DNA of 42,304 nt from contig JAUWQF010000004.1 of assembly GCA_030611205.1 (NCBI GenBank), positions 1 through 42,304 on the forward strand. Reading direction: 5' to 3'. Positions 22,867 through 31,644 of the stretch are shown here, one piece after another. Under the pieces are notes generated by a model, which did no database searches, was not told the origin of the DNA, and worked only from the letters and a program-made list of their open reading frames with translations. Numbering within the stretch: position 1 is the first letter of the stretch; each line of letters begins with the position of its first letter. The position numbers were made by a program, and so were the translations under genes. This DNA comes from Methanothrix sp. GTDB lineage: Archaea > Halobacteriota > Methanosarcinia > Methanotrichales > Methanotrichaceae.

Positions 22867-24199
22867 TAATATAGAAATCAAAGCGGTCGGCGGCTACGAA
22901 GAGGTCGGAAGGAACATGACCGCGATCCGGGTCGATCGGGACGTCATCATTATGGATATGGGTCTCCGGTTGGACAGAGTTCAGATACACGAAGATACGG
23001 ATGTGGAACGGCTTCACACTTCGGAGCTGATCAGCATGGGTGCCATCCCTGATGACAGCGTCATGAAGAACATAAATGGCAAGGTAAGAGCGATAGCTTG
23101 CACCCATGGTCATCTGGACCACATCGGAGCCGTATCCAAGCTGGCGTACAAGTACAAGGCACCCGTACTGGGTACACCCTACACCGCAGACCTCATAAAA
23201 CAGGAGATTCGGGACGAGAAGCTCTTCGACGTCACGAACGAGGTCATAACCATGAACGCCGGGGAGAGCTATCAGGTCACCCCGGATATCGAGCTGGAGT
23301 TTGTAAGGGTCCAGCACAGCATAGTGGACTGCGTCTTCGCAGCCATACACACCCCCTACGGTGTGATCCTCTATGCCAACGACTTCAAGATGGACAGGAA
23401 CCCCACCCTGGGCCAGCCACCTGACTTCGTCAGGATGAAGGAACTAAGTAAGGAGGGTGTCCTGGCCCTGATCACCGAGACTACCAACGCGGGGATATCC
23501 GGGAAGACTCCCTCAGAGCAGATCGCGAAGGACCTGGTCTGGGACGCCTTATTGGGAACTGCGGAGAGTAAGTCGGGTGTGCTGGTTACCACCTTCTCGT
23601 CACACATCGCCCGGATCAGGGCCATAATCGAAGCTGCTCACGAGATGGGACGGAAACCGGTTCTTCTGGGCAGATCGATGGACAAGTACTGGGGAACCGC
23701 TAAGAGGACGGGGTACGCGATGAATGCCAAAAACCTCGCCATCTATGGCAGGCGGAGGAGCATAGACAAGTTCTTCAAGACGATGATGCAGGATGGTAAA
23801 GACAAGTATCTGCCCATAATGACCGGCCACCAAGGCGAACCCGGAGCCATACTGGGCAGGGTGGCCAATGGGGAGACACCCTATAAGGTCGAATCGGGAG
23901 ACAAGGTGATATTCAGCGCGGGGATAATACCCCAGCCCCTCAACAGAGCAAACCGCTACGTGGTGGAGACGAAGCTGAAGATGAGAGGGGCCAGGATATA
24001 CGACAACGTCCACGTCTCGGGACATGCCTGCATAGAAGATCACTGGGAGCTGCTCAGGATGATAAAACCGGAGCACGTGATAACCAGTCACGGTACCTTC
24101 GAGTCGCACGGCAAGTACCTGACCATGGCCGAAGAGACGGGGTACGAGCTGGATTATACGGTCCACATCCTCAGAAACGGGCAGGGGCTGCCGCTCTGA
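22862..24199 (+). CDS. rnj: Archaeal ribonuclease J (metallo-beta-lactamase/beta-CASP)
   Basis: The 445-residue metallo-beta-lactamase fold protein has VGGYEEVGRNMTAI at the N-terminus. The zinc motif ACTHGHLDHIGAVSKLAYKY fits H-x-H-x-D-H, followed by VQHSIVDCVFAAIHTPYGVILYANDFK. The beta-CASP region includes TTFSSHIARIRAIIEAA and GRSM. Further on come TGHQGEPGAIL, HVSGHACIEDHWELLRMIKP and ITSHGTF. It degrades and matures RNA with 5'-3' exonuclease activity. It sits in its typical archaeal place between isoprenoid genes and the prenyl synthase. The start is ATG 22862 within the tandem duplication. Confidence 0.95.
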   Translation: MNNIEIKAVGGYEEVGRNMTAIRVDRDVIIMDMGLRLDRVQIHEDTDVERLHTSELISMGAIPDDSVMKNINGKVRAIACTHGHLDHIGAVSKLAYKYKAPVLGTPYTADLIKQEIRDEKLFDVTNEVITMNAGESYQVTPDIELEFVRVQHSIVDCVFAAIHTPYGVILYANDFKMDRNPTLGQPPDFVRMKELSKEGVLALITETTNAGISGKTPSEQIAKDLVWDALLGTAESKSGVLVTTFSSHIARIRAIIEAAHEMGRKPVLLGRSMDKYWGTAKRTGYAMNAKNLAIYGRRRSIDKFFKTMMQDGKDKYLPIMTGHQGEPGAILGRVANGETPYKVESGDKVIFSAGIIPQPLNRANRYVVETKLKMRGARIYDNVHVSGHACIEDHWELLRMIKPEHVITSHGTFESHGKYLTMAEETGYELDYTVHILRNGQGLPL

Positions 24200-24235
24200 G
24201 ATAAGTTTAACCGGTCGGAGTGTTGGTGACAATAT

Positions 24236-25198
24236 ATGCTTGACGAGGAGCTAAAGAGACGTGCTTCCATGGTAACTGATGCTATCGAGAAGCTGCTGCC
24301 GGTGGTTCATCCGCAGGGTCTGTATGAGGCGGGCAGGCATCTTGTGGATGCTGGCGGGAAGCGGCTCCGGCCGAGCATGTTGATCCTGGCGGCGGAGACC
24401 GTGGAAGGAGACCAAAAAGTCGTTCTTCCTGCCGCGGTCTCCGTGGAGCTGGTCCACAACTTCACCTTGATCCACGACGACATAATGGACCATGCAGAGA
24501 CCAGAAGAGGTCGGCCCGCGGTTCATGTGAAGTGGGACGAGTCCGGAGCCATCCTCGCAGGAGATACCCTCTACTCCAAGGCCTTCCAGATCCTCGCCTC
24601 CACGAAGACCGATCCCGGAAGCGTGGTAGCATCGATGGAGATGATGGCAAGAACCTGTACCGCCATCTGCGAGGGTCAGTGGCTGGATATGGAGTTCGAG
24701 ACGAAGGACCGGGTATCGGAGGACGAGTACCTGGAGATGATCGAGAAGAAGACCGGTGTCCTCTACGGCGCTGCGTCCTGGGTGGGGGCCACCCTATCCG
24801 GCGCTCCGGAAGAGCAGGTGAAGGGGCTGGAGGAGTTCGGCAGGCTGGTGGGTATGGGGTTCCAGATCTACGACGACGTCCTGGACCTGACCGCGCCTCC
24901 TGAGGTGCTGGGCAAGCCCCGGGGCGGGGATCTTGTGGAAGGGAAGAAGACGCTGATAATGATCCACGCCATGGAGAGGGGGGTCATGCCGGAGGTCTTG
25001 GGGAAGAAGAACGCCACAACCGAAGAGATCGAAGCGGCCTTATCGGTCCTGGAAGAGAGCGGGTCGATAGACTACGCCCGGACCAAGGCGGCGTCGCTGG
25101 TGGAGCAGGGGAAGAGAGCCTTGGATGTCCTGGAGGACTCAAAGGCGAAGGATCTGCTGCTGGAGCTCGCCGACTACATGATCAGCCGAAGGTACTGA
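24236..25198 (+). CDS. idsA: Trans-prenyl diphosphate synthase (farnesyl/geranylgeranyl type)
   Basis: The 320-residue prenyl synthase has GGKRLRPSMLILAAE, the first aspartate-rich motif LIHDDIMDHAETRRGRP (about residues 80-96) and the second QIYDDVLDL (about 210-218). KPRGGDLVEGKKTLIMI follows. It condenses IPP with allylic diphosphates. The DD-x2-D spacing and absence of an insertion in the first motif fit the archaeal short-chain bifunctional (FPP/GGPP) enzymes, which feed archaeol synthesis. A TATA-like AAGTTTAA near 24203 and GGTGA before the ATG suggest it can also be expressed from its own promoter. Chain length cannot be read with certainty. Confidence 0.93.
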   Translation: MLDEELKRRASMVTDAIEKLLPVVHPQGLYEAGRHLVDAGGKRLRPSMLILAAETVEGDQKVVLPAAVSVELVHNFTLIHDDIMDHAETRRGRPAVHVKWDESGAILAGDTLYSKAFQILASTKTDPGSVVASMEMMARTCTAICEGQWLDMEFETKDRVSEDEYLEMIEKKTGVLYGAASWVGATLSGAPEEQVKGLEEFGRLVGMGFQIYDDVLDLTAPPEVLGKPRGGDLVEGKKTLIMIHAMERGVMPEVLGKKNATTEEIEAALSVLEESGSIDYARTKAASLVEQGKRALDVLEDSKAKDLLLELADYMISRRY

Positions 25199-25235
25199 AT
25201 AGTATGAGCTTAACGCAAGTTAATAGGTGATAAAT

Positions 25236-25427
25236 ATGAATAAATCCGAGGCCGAGCACCTCTTTGGACACTGGATAGAGCATAACAAGGGTCACGCCAA
25301 GAGCTTCCGGGACCGGGCAGAGGAGATCAAAGAGATAAGTTCTGGTTCCGCTATCGGGCTGAGAGAGGCGGCGGAGCTGATGGACCGGTGCACCGAGAAA
25401 CTTGTGGAAGCCAGAGAGAAGTTGTGA
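25236..25427 (+). CDS. Small helical protein with HWIEHNxxHAKSF motif
   Basis: The 63-residue two-helix protein begins MNKSEAEHLFGHWIEHNKGHAKSFRDRA (motif residues about 12-26) and ends AAELMDRCTEKLVEAREKL. The H-W-I-E-H-N-x2-H pattern offers several histidines that could bind a metal. I know similar short domains, sometimes attached to metal-related proteins, but not a certain name. AGGTGA lies six bases before ATG 25236; GTG 25227 is a weaker alternative. Function unknown. A T6 run at 25460-25465 lies downstream. Confidence 0.65.
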   Translation: MNKSEAEHLFGHWIEHNKGHAKSFRDRAEEIKEISSGSAIGLREAAELMDRCTEKLVEAREKL

Positions 25428-25459
25428 AGGGGATCAGGGCCGAGGTCCTCTTGGATTAG

Positions 25460-25465
25460 TTTTTT
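25460..25465 (+). terminator. Oligo-T terminator
   Basis: A run of six T follows the plus-strand operon 33 bases after the stop at 25427, in the gap before the convergent nifB gene. Archaeal RNA polymerase commonly ends at such T runs without a hairpin. Confidence 0.4.
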
Positions 25466-25500
25466 GCCGCGCCATCACCCCTACCCAGTCCCTTGTCCTT

Positions 25501-26427
25501 CTACCTCGCCGCCTGTTCCTCGACCTTCTCCTTCGTGACCTTGTCGAACTGATCCTGTATGTCTTTTCCCAGGATGCCTATGGCGTCGGACCTGCACTGT
25601 CGGCAGTGCCTCATCTGCTTCATGATCTTGCTCAGCTCGTCCTGGATCGCCCTCTTCTCTGCCGGGCTCGGTGGGGTGAGGTGAGAGAACCGGTACTGGG
25701 GGATGAGAGGCATCACGTTCTGGATGTAGACCCCCAGCTTCTTGATCGTCCTGGCGATCTCCATGACGTGATCGTCGTTTATGGTGGGGATGAAAACGGT
25801 ATTCACCTTCACGATCATCTTCCTCTTCACCGCCTCTTCTATGCCCCTGAGCTGTTGGTCCAGTAAGATCTGGGCGGCTTCGTAACCAGTGTACTTCTTG
25901 CCCTCGTAGGTCACGTACTCGTAGATATCCTTCCCGATCTCGGGGTCCACGGCGTTCAGGGTGACGGTGACGTTCCCGACGCCCATCTCGTCCAGCCGGT
26001 CGACCTTCTCGGGAAGAAGCAAACCGTTGGTGCTGATGCATAGAAGGATATGAGGATACTTTTCTCCTACCAGCTTGAAGGTCTCGAAGGTCTGCTCGTT
26101 GAAGAGGGGCTCTCCCGGGCCGGCCACGGCAACCACCTTGATATAATGGACCTTCTCTATGACCTCATCCACCCTGGCCAGGGCCTCCACCGGCGTCAGG
26201 ACCTGGCTTGTGACCCCCGGCCTGCACTCGTTGACGCAGTCGAAATCCCTGATGCAGTAGTTGCACTGGATGTTACACCTCGGCGCCACGGCCAGGTGCA
26301 TCCTGCCGAAGCGATGACAGGCCTTGGCGCTGAAGCAGGGATGCTCCTGAATCCGCCTCAGCTGTTCCGGGTCCCAGGGAATATCCTTGCCCATGACGTT
26401 GGCGGTGGGGTACTCATTCTCGCTCAT
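25501..26427 (-). CDS. nifB: NifB-like radical SAM FeMo-cofactor maturase
   Basis: The 308-residue radical SAM protein has HPCFSAKACHRFGRMHLAVAPRC as lead-in (motif HPCF...FGRxHLAVAP), the cluster motif C-N-I-Q-C-N-Y-C, then DFDCVNECRPGVTS, VAVAGPGEPL and a C-terminal CRQCRSDAIGILGKD. These match stand-alone archaeal NifB, which builds the NifB-co 8Fe-9S-carbide precursor of nitrogenase. Canonical NifB reads N-E-S-R-P-G-V; here the serine is cysteine. No nif structural gene is in the window, so a nitrogenase role is not proven. ATG 26427 has GGAG nine bases upstream. It is divergent from SRP19. Confidence 0.88.
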   Translation of the reverse strand: MSENEYPTANVMGKDIPWDPEQLRRIQEHPCFSAKACHRFGRMHLAVAPRCNIQCNYCIRDFDCVNECRPGVTSQVLTPVEALARVDEVIEKVHYIKVVAVAGPGEPLFNEQTFETFKLVGEKYPHILLCISTNGLLLPEKVDRLDEMGVGNVTVTLNAVDPEIGKDIYEYVTYEGKKYTGYEAAQILLDQQLRGIEEAVKRKMIVKVNTVFIPTINDDHVMEIARTIKKLGVYIQNVMPLIPQYRFSHLTPPSPAEKRAIQDELSKIMKQMRHCRQCRSDAIGILGKDIQDQFDKVTKEKVEEQAAR

Positions 26428-26521
26428 GATCACGAACTCCGTCTTCTAAGGGTATCTTATTCTCTAAAAGGATATCTAAGACCCAAAACCCTTATCCGCT
26501 CTGGTCGCGTTTTGGCCTACC

Positions 26522-26809
26522 ATGTCTAAGAGGGACGATAGGTTGGTCATCTGGCCGGTCTACTTCGATGCAGATAGGACCCGGACCGGGGGCAGGGCGG
26601 TCTCCAAGAGCGACGCGGTCCACAAGCCCACGGTGAATGAGGTGCATGTGGCCGCGATGGAACTGAACCTGGAACCAACGGTAGAGCGAGAGAAACGCTA
26701 TCCATCCCTATGGTGGGATGATATGGGAAGGGTACTGGTCCGGAGGAGGGGACCCAAGACCGCTCTGTTGAGAGATCTCGCCAGAACTATCAGACGCATA
26801 AGAGGCTGA
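26522..26809 (+). CDS. srp19: Signal recognition particle protein SRP19
   Basis: The 95-residue protein has LVIWPVYFDADRTRTGGRAVSK, the SRP19 opening in which I-W-P-x-Y-[FL]-D is diagnostic, then EVHVAAMELNLEP, RYPSLWWDDMGRVLVRRRG and a basic tail. It binds SRP RNA and helps SRP54 load. A TATA-like CCTTAT about 30 bases upstream with no ribosome-binding site suggests a leaderless start. It is divergent from nifB. Confidence 0.93.
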   Translation: MSKRDDRLVIWPVYFDADRTRTGGRAVSKSDAVHKPTVNEVHVAAMELNLEPTVEREKRYPSLWWDDMGRVLVRRRGPKTALLRDLARTIRRIRG

Positions 26810-26821
26810 CCGGCTCTGCGG

Positions 26822-27106
26822 TTAGCGTTCCTGGAGGGTCTCTACCTCTTCCACGATCTCTTTTCCCGCGGCGACTTCGTCTATGCTGTGAACGACGCCG
26901 CCAAAATCCTGGATCACCGATTCCACGGCGACGTAGTCGATATCGTCACCCTGGAGGGTGATCTTGACCGTCTCCGTCTGCTGGTCAACCTCAGAAAGAC
27001 TCAAGTTGACGCCGACTATCCCGTCGAGCCTGGCCAGAGTCCTGGCAAGCTCCAAAATAGTGGGGACATGCGGCTTCAATACGTCCAGTACCAATCGTCT
27101 GATCAT
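26822..27106 (-). CDS. DUF211 family protein
   Basis: The 94-residue ferredoxin-like-fold protein matches archaeal DUF211: [51 protein letters not shown] and [18 protein letters not shown]. Structures of family members are known but the function is not. It converges with SRP19, 12 bases apart. GTG or other starts are not needed; ATG 27106 suits the family. Confidence 0.9.
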   Translation of the reverse strand: MIRRLVLDVLKPHVPTILELARTLARLDGIVGVNLSLSEVDQQTETVKITLQGDDIDYVAVESVIQDFGGVVHSIDEVAAGKEIVEEVETLQER

Positions 27107-27194
27107 CTAAGCTCTCTGACACTCCATCAAATTGTTATCTAGCGCGCCCCGGTTAGAGGTAATACTTAATAATGTTTGTGATCGTCGCCCAACC

Positions 27195-27830
27195 ATGATC
27201 GATCTTCATACGCATACGGTCTTCAGCGACGGAGAACTGCTCCCTGCTGAACTGATCCGGCGAGCTGAGACCAGGGGCTACCGGGCCATAGGGATCACGG
27301 ATCACGTAGACTTCTCCAACGTGGAGTTCGTCATCTCCAACGTCTCCAAGATCAAGACGCTGGAGGACGTCCTGGATATGAAGATCCTGGTGGGTGTGGA
27401 GATCACCCACGTTCCTCCTCCAAAGATGGAACGATTGATCCTTCTTGCCCGCAGGCTGGGGGCCGAGATCATCGTGGTCCACGGAGAGACGCCAATAGAG
27501 CCTGTCTCACCGGGCACCAACCGGGCCGCCCTGGAGATGGGTGTCGATATCCTGGCCCACCCGGGTTTCATCACCCATGAAGAGGCCGACCTGGCCAGAG
27601 AGAACGACGTCTGTCTGGAGATCACCGCCCGCGCGGGTCACAATATCACCAACGGTCACGTGGTGAGGATGGCTGCGGCATCGGGCGCGAAGCTTGTGGT
27701 GAACACGGACGCCCACGGCCCCGACGACCTGATCGATCGTAAGCGTGCCATCCAGATCGCCATGGGTGCGGGACTGACAGAAGAAAATGCCACGGAGATC
27801 GTGACCCACCATCCCATAGTGACGCTGTAA
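27195..27830 (+). CDS. PHP-domain phosphoesterase, histidinol-phosphatase-like
   Basis: The 211-residue PHP protein has all metal motifs: IDLHTHTVFSDGELLPAEL (motif I), GITDHVDF (motif II), GVEITHVPPP, VVHGET, ILAHPGFIT (motif III) and VVNTDAHGPDDL (motif IV). Three metals are expected. Archaeal relatives are annotated as histidinol-phosphatase-like; the substrate is not certain. ATG 27195 is chosen over upstream codons because a TATA box (TACTTAAT, 27163-27170) sits about 27 bases before it and no ribosome-binding site is present, hence leaderless. The DUF2209 gene follows after 12 bases. Confidence 0.87.
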   Translation: MIDLHTHTVFSDGELLPAELIRRAETRGYRAIGITDHVDFSNVEFVISNVSKIKTLEDVLDMKILVGVEITHVPPPKMERLILLARRLGAEIIVVHGETPIEPVSPGTNRAALEMGVDILAHPGFITHEEADLARENDVCLEITARAGHNITNGHVVRMAAASGAKLVVNTDAHGPDDLIDRKRAIQIAMGAGLTEENATEIVTHHPIVTL

Positions 27831-27842
27831 CCTGGTGATATT

Positions 27843-28247
27843 TTGGATGTCGTGGCGGTGGATATCTCGGGCAGGCACGTCGTAGAGGGACGCTACATCA
27901 TGGTCTGCGCCGCGGTGGCCGCCAGGATATCGCCGCGGTGCACCGAGAAGACGTATCGAGTGAAGCTGACGACCCTGGTGGCGAGTTCCGTCGATCTGTA
28001 CGTGGTGACCGATCTGATCGAGACGGCCTCCAGAGGTCTCCTGGGGGTTCTTGTGGCCGAGAGAGGGGACCTCTTCAATATAGAGAGGTGGAAGGCCGAG
28101 AGCATCCTGGGTCGAGAGTTCAAGTACCCTGAGTCCCTGGGCGAGAGACGGGCCATCGAGCTGGCTCACCACATATCTTTTGCCGCCAGGAAGATGATGC
28201 TCGAACTTGAAGGGTGGCCGGGCATGGATGAAAATGAAAGACAGTAG
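27843..28247 (+). CDS. DUF2209 family protein
   Basis: The 134-residue protein opens with DVVAVDISGRHVVEGRYIMVCAAV, the marker of archaeal DUF2209, and has LAHHISFAARKMM near the C-terminus. The D-I-S-G-R-H beta-hairpin start resembles RNase H-like folds, but this is an impression. The family is confined to methanogens and relatives. The start TTG 27843 has GGTGA upstream. It is likely in an operon with the PHP gene. Function unknown. Confidence 0.8.
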   Translation: MDVVAVDISGRHVVEGRYIMVCAAVAARISPRCTEKTYRVKLTTLVASSVDLYVVTDLIETASRGLLGVLVAERGDLFNIERWKAESILGREFKYPESLGERRAIELAHHISFAARKMMLELEGWPGMDENERQ

Positions 28248-28294
28248 GCAAGGAAAAAAAACTTCCATTCGGTCTGATCCGCTCGGAGTATACA

Positions 28295-30193
28295 ATGTTA
28301 TACATTATATGCAATAAAAAAGGTTTGATATTCGCCGCCGTTATATTCGCAGCAGCAGCAGCATTTGTGTGCTTTGGATGCTCTTCTACAGCAACAAGTT
28401 GCACACCCATCATTACCGAAGTATATTATGACACCTATTTGAAAAATGATCTTGACGAGTTCATAAGGATACACAATCCCACTGAAAGTACAATCAATAT
28501 CGGCAACTGGCAGATTACTGATAGGGAGGGCGTCATCGCGTTCCCGGCATGGACGAATTTAGATGCCGGGGCCAGCCTATATCTCGCCTATAACGCAACA
28601 ACATTTTATGAAGAGATGCTCCTGGAGGCTGAGTTTGAATATGGCGTGGATTCAGACTCAACACCAAACATGATAAAATCAGGCAGGCTACAATTAGCCA
28701 ATGAGGGAGACGAAGTAATCCTGAAAGATGATAAAAGCGAGATAATAGATGTCGTGATTTATGGCGACTCGGATTATATCGGTGCCGGATGGACCAAAAC
28801 CCCGGTGAAAGGCATAAAAGAGGGTGTTATCTTAGAGCGAGATAGAAATGAGACCACCGGGCAGTATGAAGATGAAAACTCATCTGCTGATTGGGATGAT
28901 TGTCGAGTATACGTCCTTGGGCAGTCGCATTTTCATTATGAAACTTTCGATTTTAACGGAAATGTAACGGTATTTACATCGCCGGACGGCAGCTTTAACG
29001 AGGTTGTAAATGCAATTGATAACGCACAGGATTCGATCTATTTGAACATTTACCAATTTCATAATTTCTATTTGATGGACCATATAATAGATGCGTTAGA
29101 AAGGGGCGTTGACGTTAAGATAATGCTCGAAGGCAACCCGGTAAATGAGATCGCCGATGAAGAGAGGTACATCGCGAACCAAATCGTTACCGCAGGCGGA
29201 GAGGTACGGTTTATGATAAACGACAAAGACAGAGGTATTCATGACAGATATGCGTTCAATCATGCGAAATACGCAGTTATCGACGATGAAACGACGATGG
29301 TAACCTCCGAGAACTGGAAAAATACGGGTGTGCCGGTCAATAATACTTTTGGGAATAGAGGCTGGGGCATTATGGTAAACAGTCCAGATGTAACAGGTTA
29401 TTTCAGCGAGGTATTCTTTGAAGACTGGAAGCCCGCAAGCAAGGACAGTTTCCCTTTCACTGCAAACGATCCAACCTATGGGAATAAATATGGCTGTCCA
29501 CCGCCCGATTTTGTGCCAAATCGCACAATCCCGACGGGTAGTTACTCTCATCCGTTTGAGAGCAAAACAATTTCTGGCAAGTTTAATATGTCTCCTGTCT
29601 TAGCTCCTGATACCTCGCTAATGCAGATGGTGTCTATTATTGGGATGATAAAAGGAGCAAAAAATTCTGTTTATGTCGAGCAGCTTTATATCTACAAGAA
29701 CTGGGGGACGTATGCAGACCCAAAGCCAAATCTGTTCTTAGAGGCTGTAATCAACGCGTCGAGGAGAGGTTGTGAAGTAAAAATATTGCTGGATTCCGTG
29801 TACGGAAGGGAGCATAATGAGGAAACGATCGAGTACGTCAACGATATTGCCGCGGATGAAAAATTATGTCTTGAGGCGAAGTTGATAAATAACGAAGCGA
29901 TCGGGCTTAACAAAACACACAACAAGGGTGTGATTGTTGACTGCCGTGAAGTTTTGATCTCAAGTATCAATTGGAACGAGTACAGTCCAACAAACAACAG
30001 GGAAGCGGGTATAATTATCGAAAATGAAGACGTAGCCAAATTTTATACTGATGTGTTCCTCTATGACTGGTATGATGGCTCACCGGTAAAAGCCGTCTTC
30101 GATGCGGGACCTGGGACATGCTCAAGCATACCCGGCATGCATAGCGGAACAATCACACCCGATCAAACGATTACTGTTTCTGGTAGTACATAA
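28295..30193 (+). CDS. Exported lamin-tail / phospholipase D nuclease-like protein
   Basis: The 632-residue protein has an N-terminal signal segment ending FVCFGCSS, a likely lipoprotein or cleavage site. A lamin-tail domain follows (about residues 38-175: ITEVYYDTYLKNDLDEFIRIHNP, INIGNWQITDREG). Then come two PLD repeats with active-site motifs NHAKYAVIDDE (about 325) and THNKGVIVDC (about 545), H-x-K-x4-D in each, each followed by SENW or SINW. Expected activity is phosphodiester cleavage of extracellular DNA or lipid. Proteins of this layout often carry a C-terminal membrane anchor, which is absent here. Composition is AT-richer than both neighbours, which suggests a different history. GGAG precedes ATG 28295. 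Confidence 0.82.
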   Translation: MLYIICNKKGLIFAAVIFAAAAAFVCFGCSSTATSCTPIITEVYYDTYLKNDLDEFIRIHNPTESTINIGNWQITDREGVIAFPAWTNLDAGASLYLAYNATTFYEEMLLEAEFEYGVDSDSTPNMIKSGRLQLANEGDEVILKDDKSEIIDVVIYGDSDYIGAGWTKTPVKGIKEGVILERDRNETTGQYEDENSSADWDDCRVYVLGQSHFHYETFDFNGNVTVFTSPDGSFNEVVNAIDNAQDSIYLNIYQFHNFYLMDHIIDALERGVDVKIMLEGNPVNEIADEERYIANQIVTAGGEVRFMINDKDRGIHDRYAFNHAKYAVIDDETTMVTSENWKNTGVPVNNTFGNRGWGIMVNSPDVTGYFSEVFFEDWKPASKDSFPFTANDPTYGNKYGCPPPDFVPNRTIPTGSYSHPFESKTISGKFNMSPVLAPDTSLMQMVSIIGMIKGAKNSVYVEQLYIYKNWGTYADPKPNLFLEAVINASRRGCEVKILLDSVYGREHNEETIEYVNDIAADEKLCLEAKLINNEAIGLNKTHNKGVIVDCREVLISSINWNEYSPTNNREAGIIIENEDVAKFYTDVFLYDWYDGSPVKAVFDAGPGTCSSIPGMHSGTITPDQTITVSGST

Positions 30194-30330
30194 AATTATA
30201 CTTTATGTACACTGAAAAATCATAAACAGACGGCATAGTTGCTAATAATCAAAAGATGGATTGCATGCTATCGATCATCAGGAACATCTTCGGTGACCTA
30301 CACCCACGACCCATTTGTGGATGCGAATGA

Positions 30331-31644
30331 ATGAAAATAGGTACAACAACTGGAATCTCGCTATTAAGCTGTGGATGCAACGAGAAGACCGCCGTTCTGC
30401 TTATGCGCGAGGACCCGCATAGGAAACGGCCCGAGAGCATGGACGAGCTGAGAGACCTGGCCAGGTCGGCGGGCTACAATATCCTGGCCGAGATCACCCA
30501 GATCAGAGGCAGAGACCGCAGGTTCCAGCTGGGCAGAGGCAAGATCATTCAGGCCACAGCTCACGAGCCCGATACCCTGATATTCTACAACCCCCTCTCC
30601 CCGGGCCAGGTCTACAACATCAAAAAAGAGTTCAGCATCAGGGTGATAGACAGGTTCAACCTCATACTGGAGATCTTCGCGTCCCGGGCCGCCACCAGGG
30701 AGGCGAAGCTCCAGGTAGAGCTGGCCCGCCTCACCTACGAGGCTCCCTTCGTCCGGGCCATGATATCCCTCCGCAAGTTGAGCGAGCGGCCCGGCTATCG
30801 GGGCACAGGCAGCTACGAGGAGGCCATGTACCAGGACATCAGTGGGAGGATGGCCAAGATCAGGGTAGATCTGAAGGGGGTGGAGATGCGGGGAGAGACG
30901 AGAAGACTGCGCCTTAGGGATCTCGGCTTCGACCTGGTGGCGCTGGCCGGGTACACCAACGCCGGCAAGAGCACCCTCCTCAACGCCCTCACCAGCGAGA
31001 GCGTGGCCGCCGAGGACCAGCCGTTCACCACCCTCTCCCCCACGACCCGGGCGATCAGGACGAAGGAACGGAAGATCCTCCTCACCGATACGGTGGGGTT
31101 CATAGACGATCTGCCTCTATTCTTGATCAACTCCTTTCGTTCGACGCTGGCGGAGATCGTCCAGGCCGATCTGGTGTTGCTGGTAGTGGATCTGAGCGAT
31201 CCTCCGGGGATCCTGCGCAAAAAGCTGGTCTCCTGTCACGACGCCCTGTGGGACTGCGGTTCTTACGCGCCGATGATCACCGTGCTGAACAAGGCGGACA
31301 GGCTGACGAAAGATGAGATGATTTCCAGGCAGCAGGAGATCCAGGATCTTGCTCCCAACCCGGTGGTGGTCTCGGCCGCGACGGGCAGAGGGCTGGAGGA
31401 GTTGATCGACCATGTGCTAGAGATTCTTCCTCCTCTGGAGGAGTTCGAGATCGAGCTGCCAGGTACCGAAGAGGGGATGAATCAGCTCTCCCGGCTGTAC
31501 GAGATGGCCGATCTATTGGAGGTGAAATACGGCGAGATGATCGCGGTCAGGCTCAAAGGAAGACGGAGCATGGTGGCGAGGGCGCTGAAACGCGCCGGTA
31601 CGAGAGAAGCTCTGGAGAAGGGAAACCATGTCCGGCCTGATTAG
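30331..31644 (+). CDS. hflX: HflX-type ribosome-associated GTPase
   Basis: The 437-residue GTPase has an N-terminal HflX domain with DELRDLARSAGY and RDRRFQLGRGKIIQ. The signature helix segment RAATREAKLQVELARLTYEAP comes next, then the G domain: GYTNAGKSTLLNAL (G1, about residues 207-220), DTVGFIDDLP (G3), LNKAD (G4) and VSAATG (G5). HflX splits or rescues stalled ribosomes. A C-terminal HflX-CTD is present. ATG 30331 is the only conventional start upstream of the first beta-strand. It lies directly after a 24-codon frame that ends TGA at 30330. The 3' end overlaps UPF0280 by 17 bases. Confidence 0.92.
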   Translation: MKIGTTTGISLLSCGCNEKTAVLLMREDPHRKRPESMDELRDLARSAGYNILAEITQIRGRDRRFQLGRGKIIQATAHEPDTLIFYNPLSPGQVYNIKKEFSIRVIDRFNLILEIFASRAATREAKLQVELARLTYEAPFVRAMISLRKLSERPGYRGTGSYEEAMYQDISGRMAKIRVDLKGVEMRGETRRLRLRDLGFDLVALAGYTNAGKSTLLNALTSESVAAEDQPFTTLSPTTRAIRTKERKILLTDTVGFIDDLPLFLINSFRSTLAEIVQADLVLLVVDLSDPPGILRKKLVSCHDALWDCGSYAPMITVLNKADRLTKDEMISRQQEIQDLAPNPVVVSAATGRGLEELIDHVLEILPPLEEFEIELPGTEEGMNQLSRLYEMADLLEVKYGEMIAVRLKGRRSMVARALKRAGTREALEKGNHVRPD

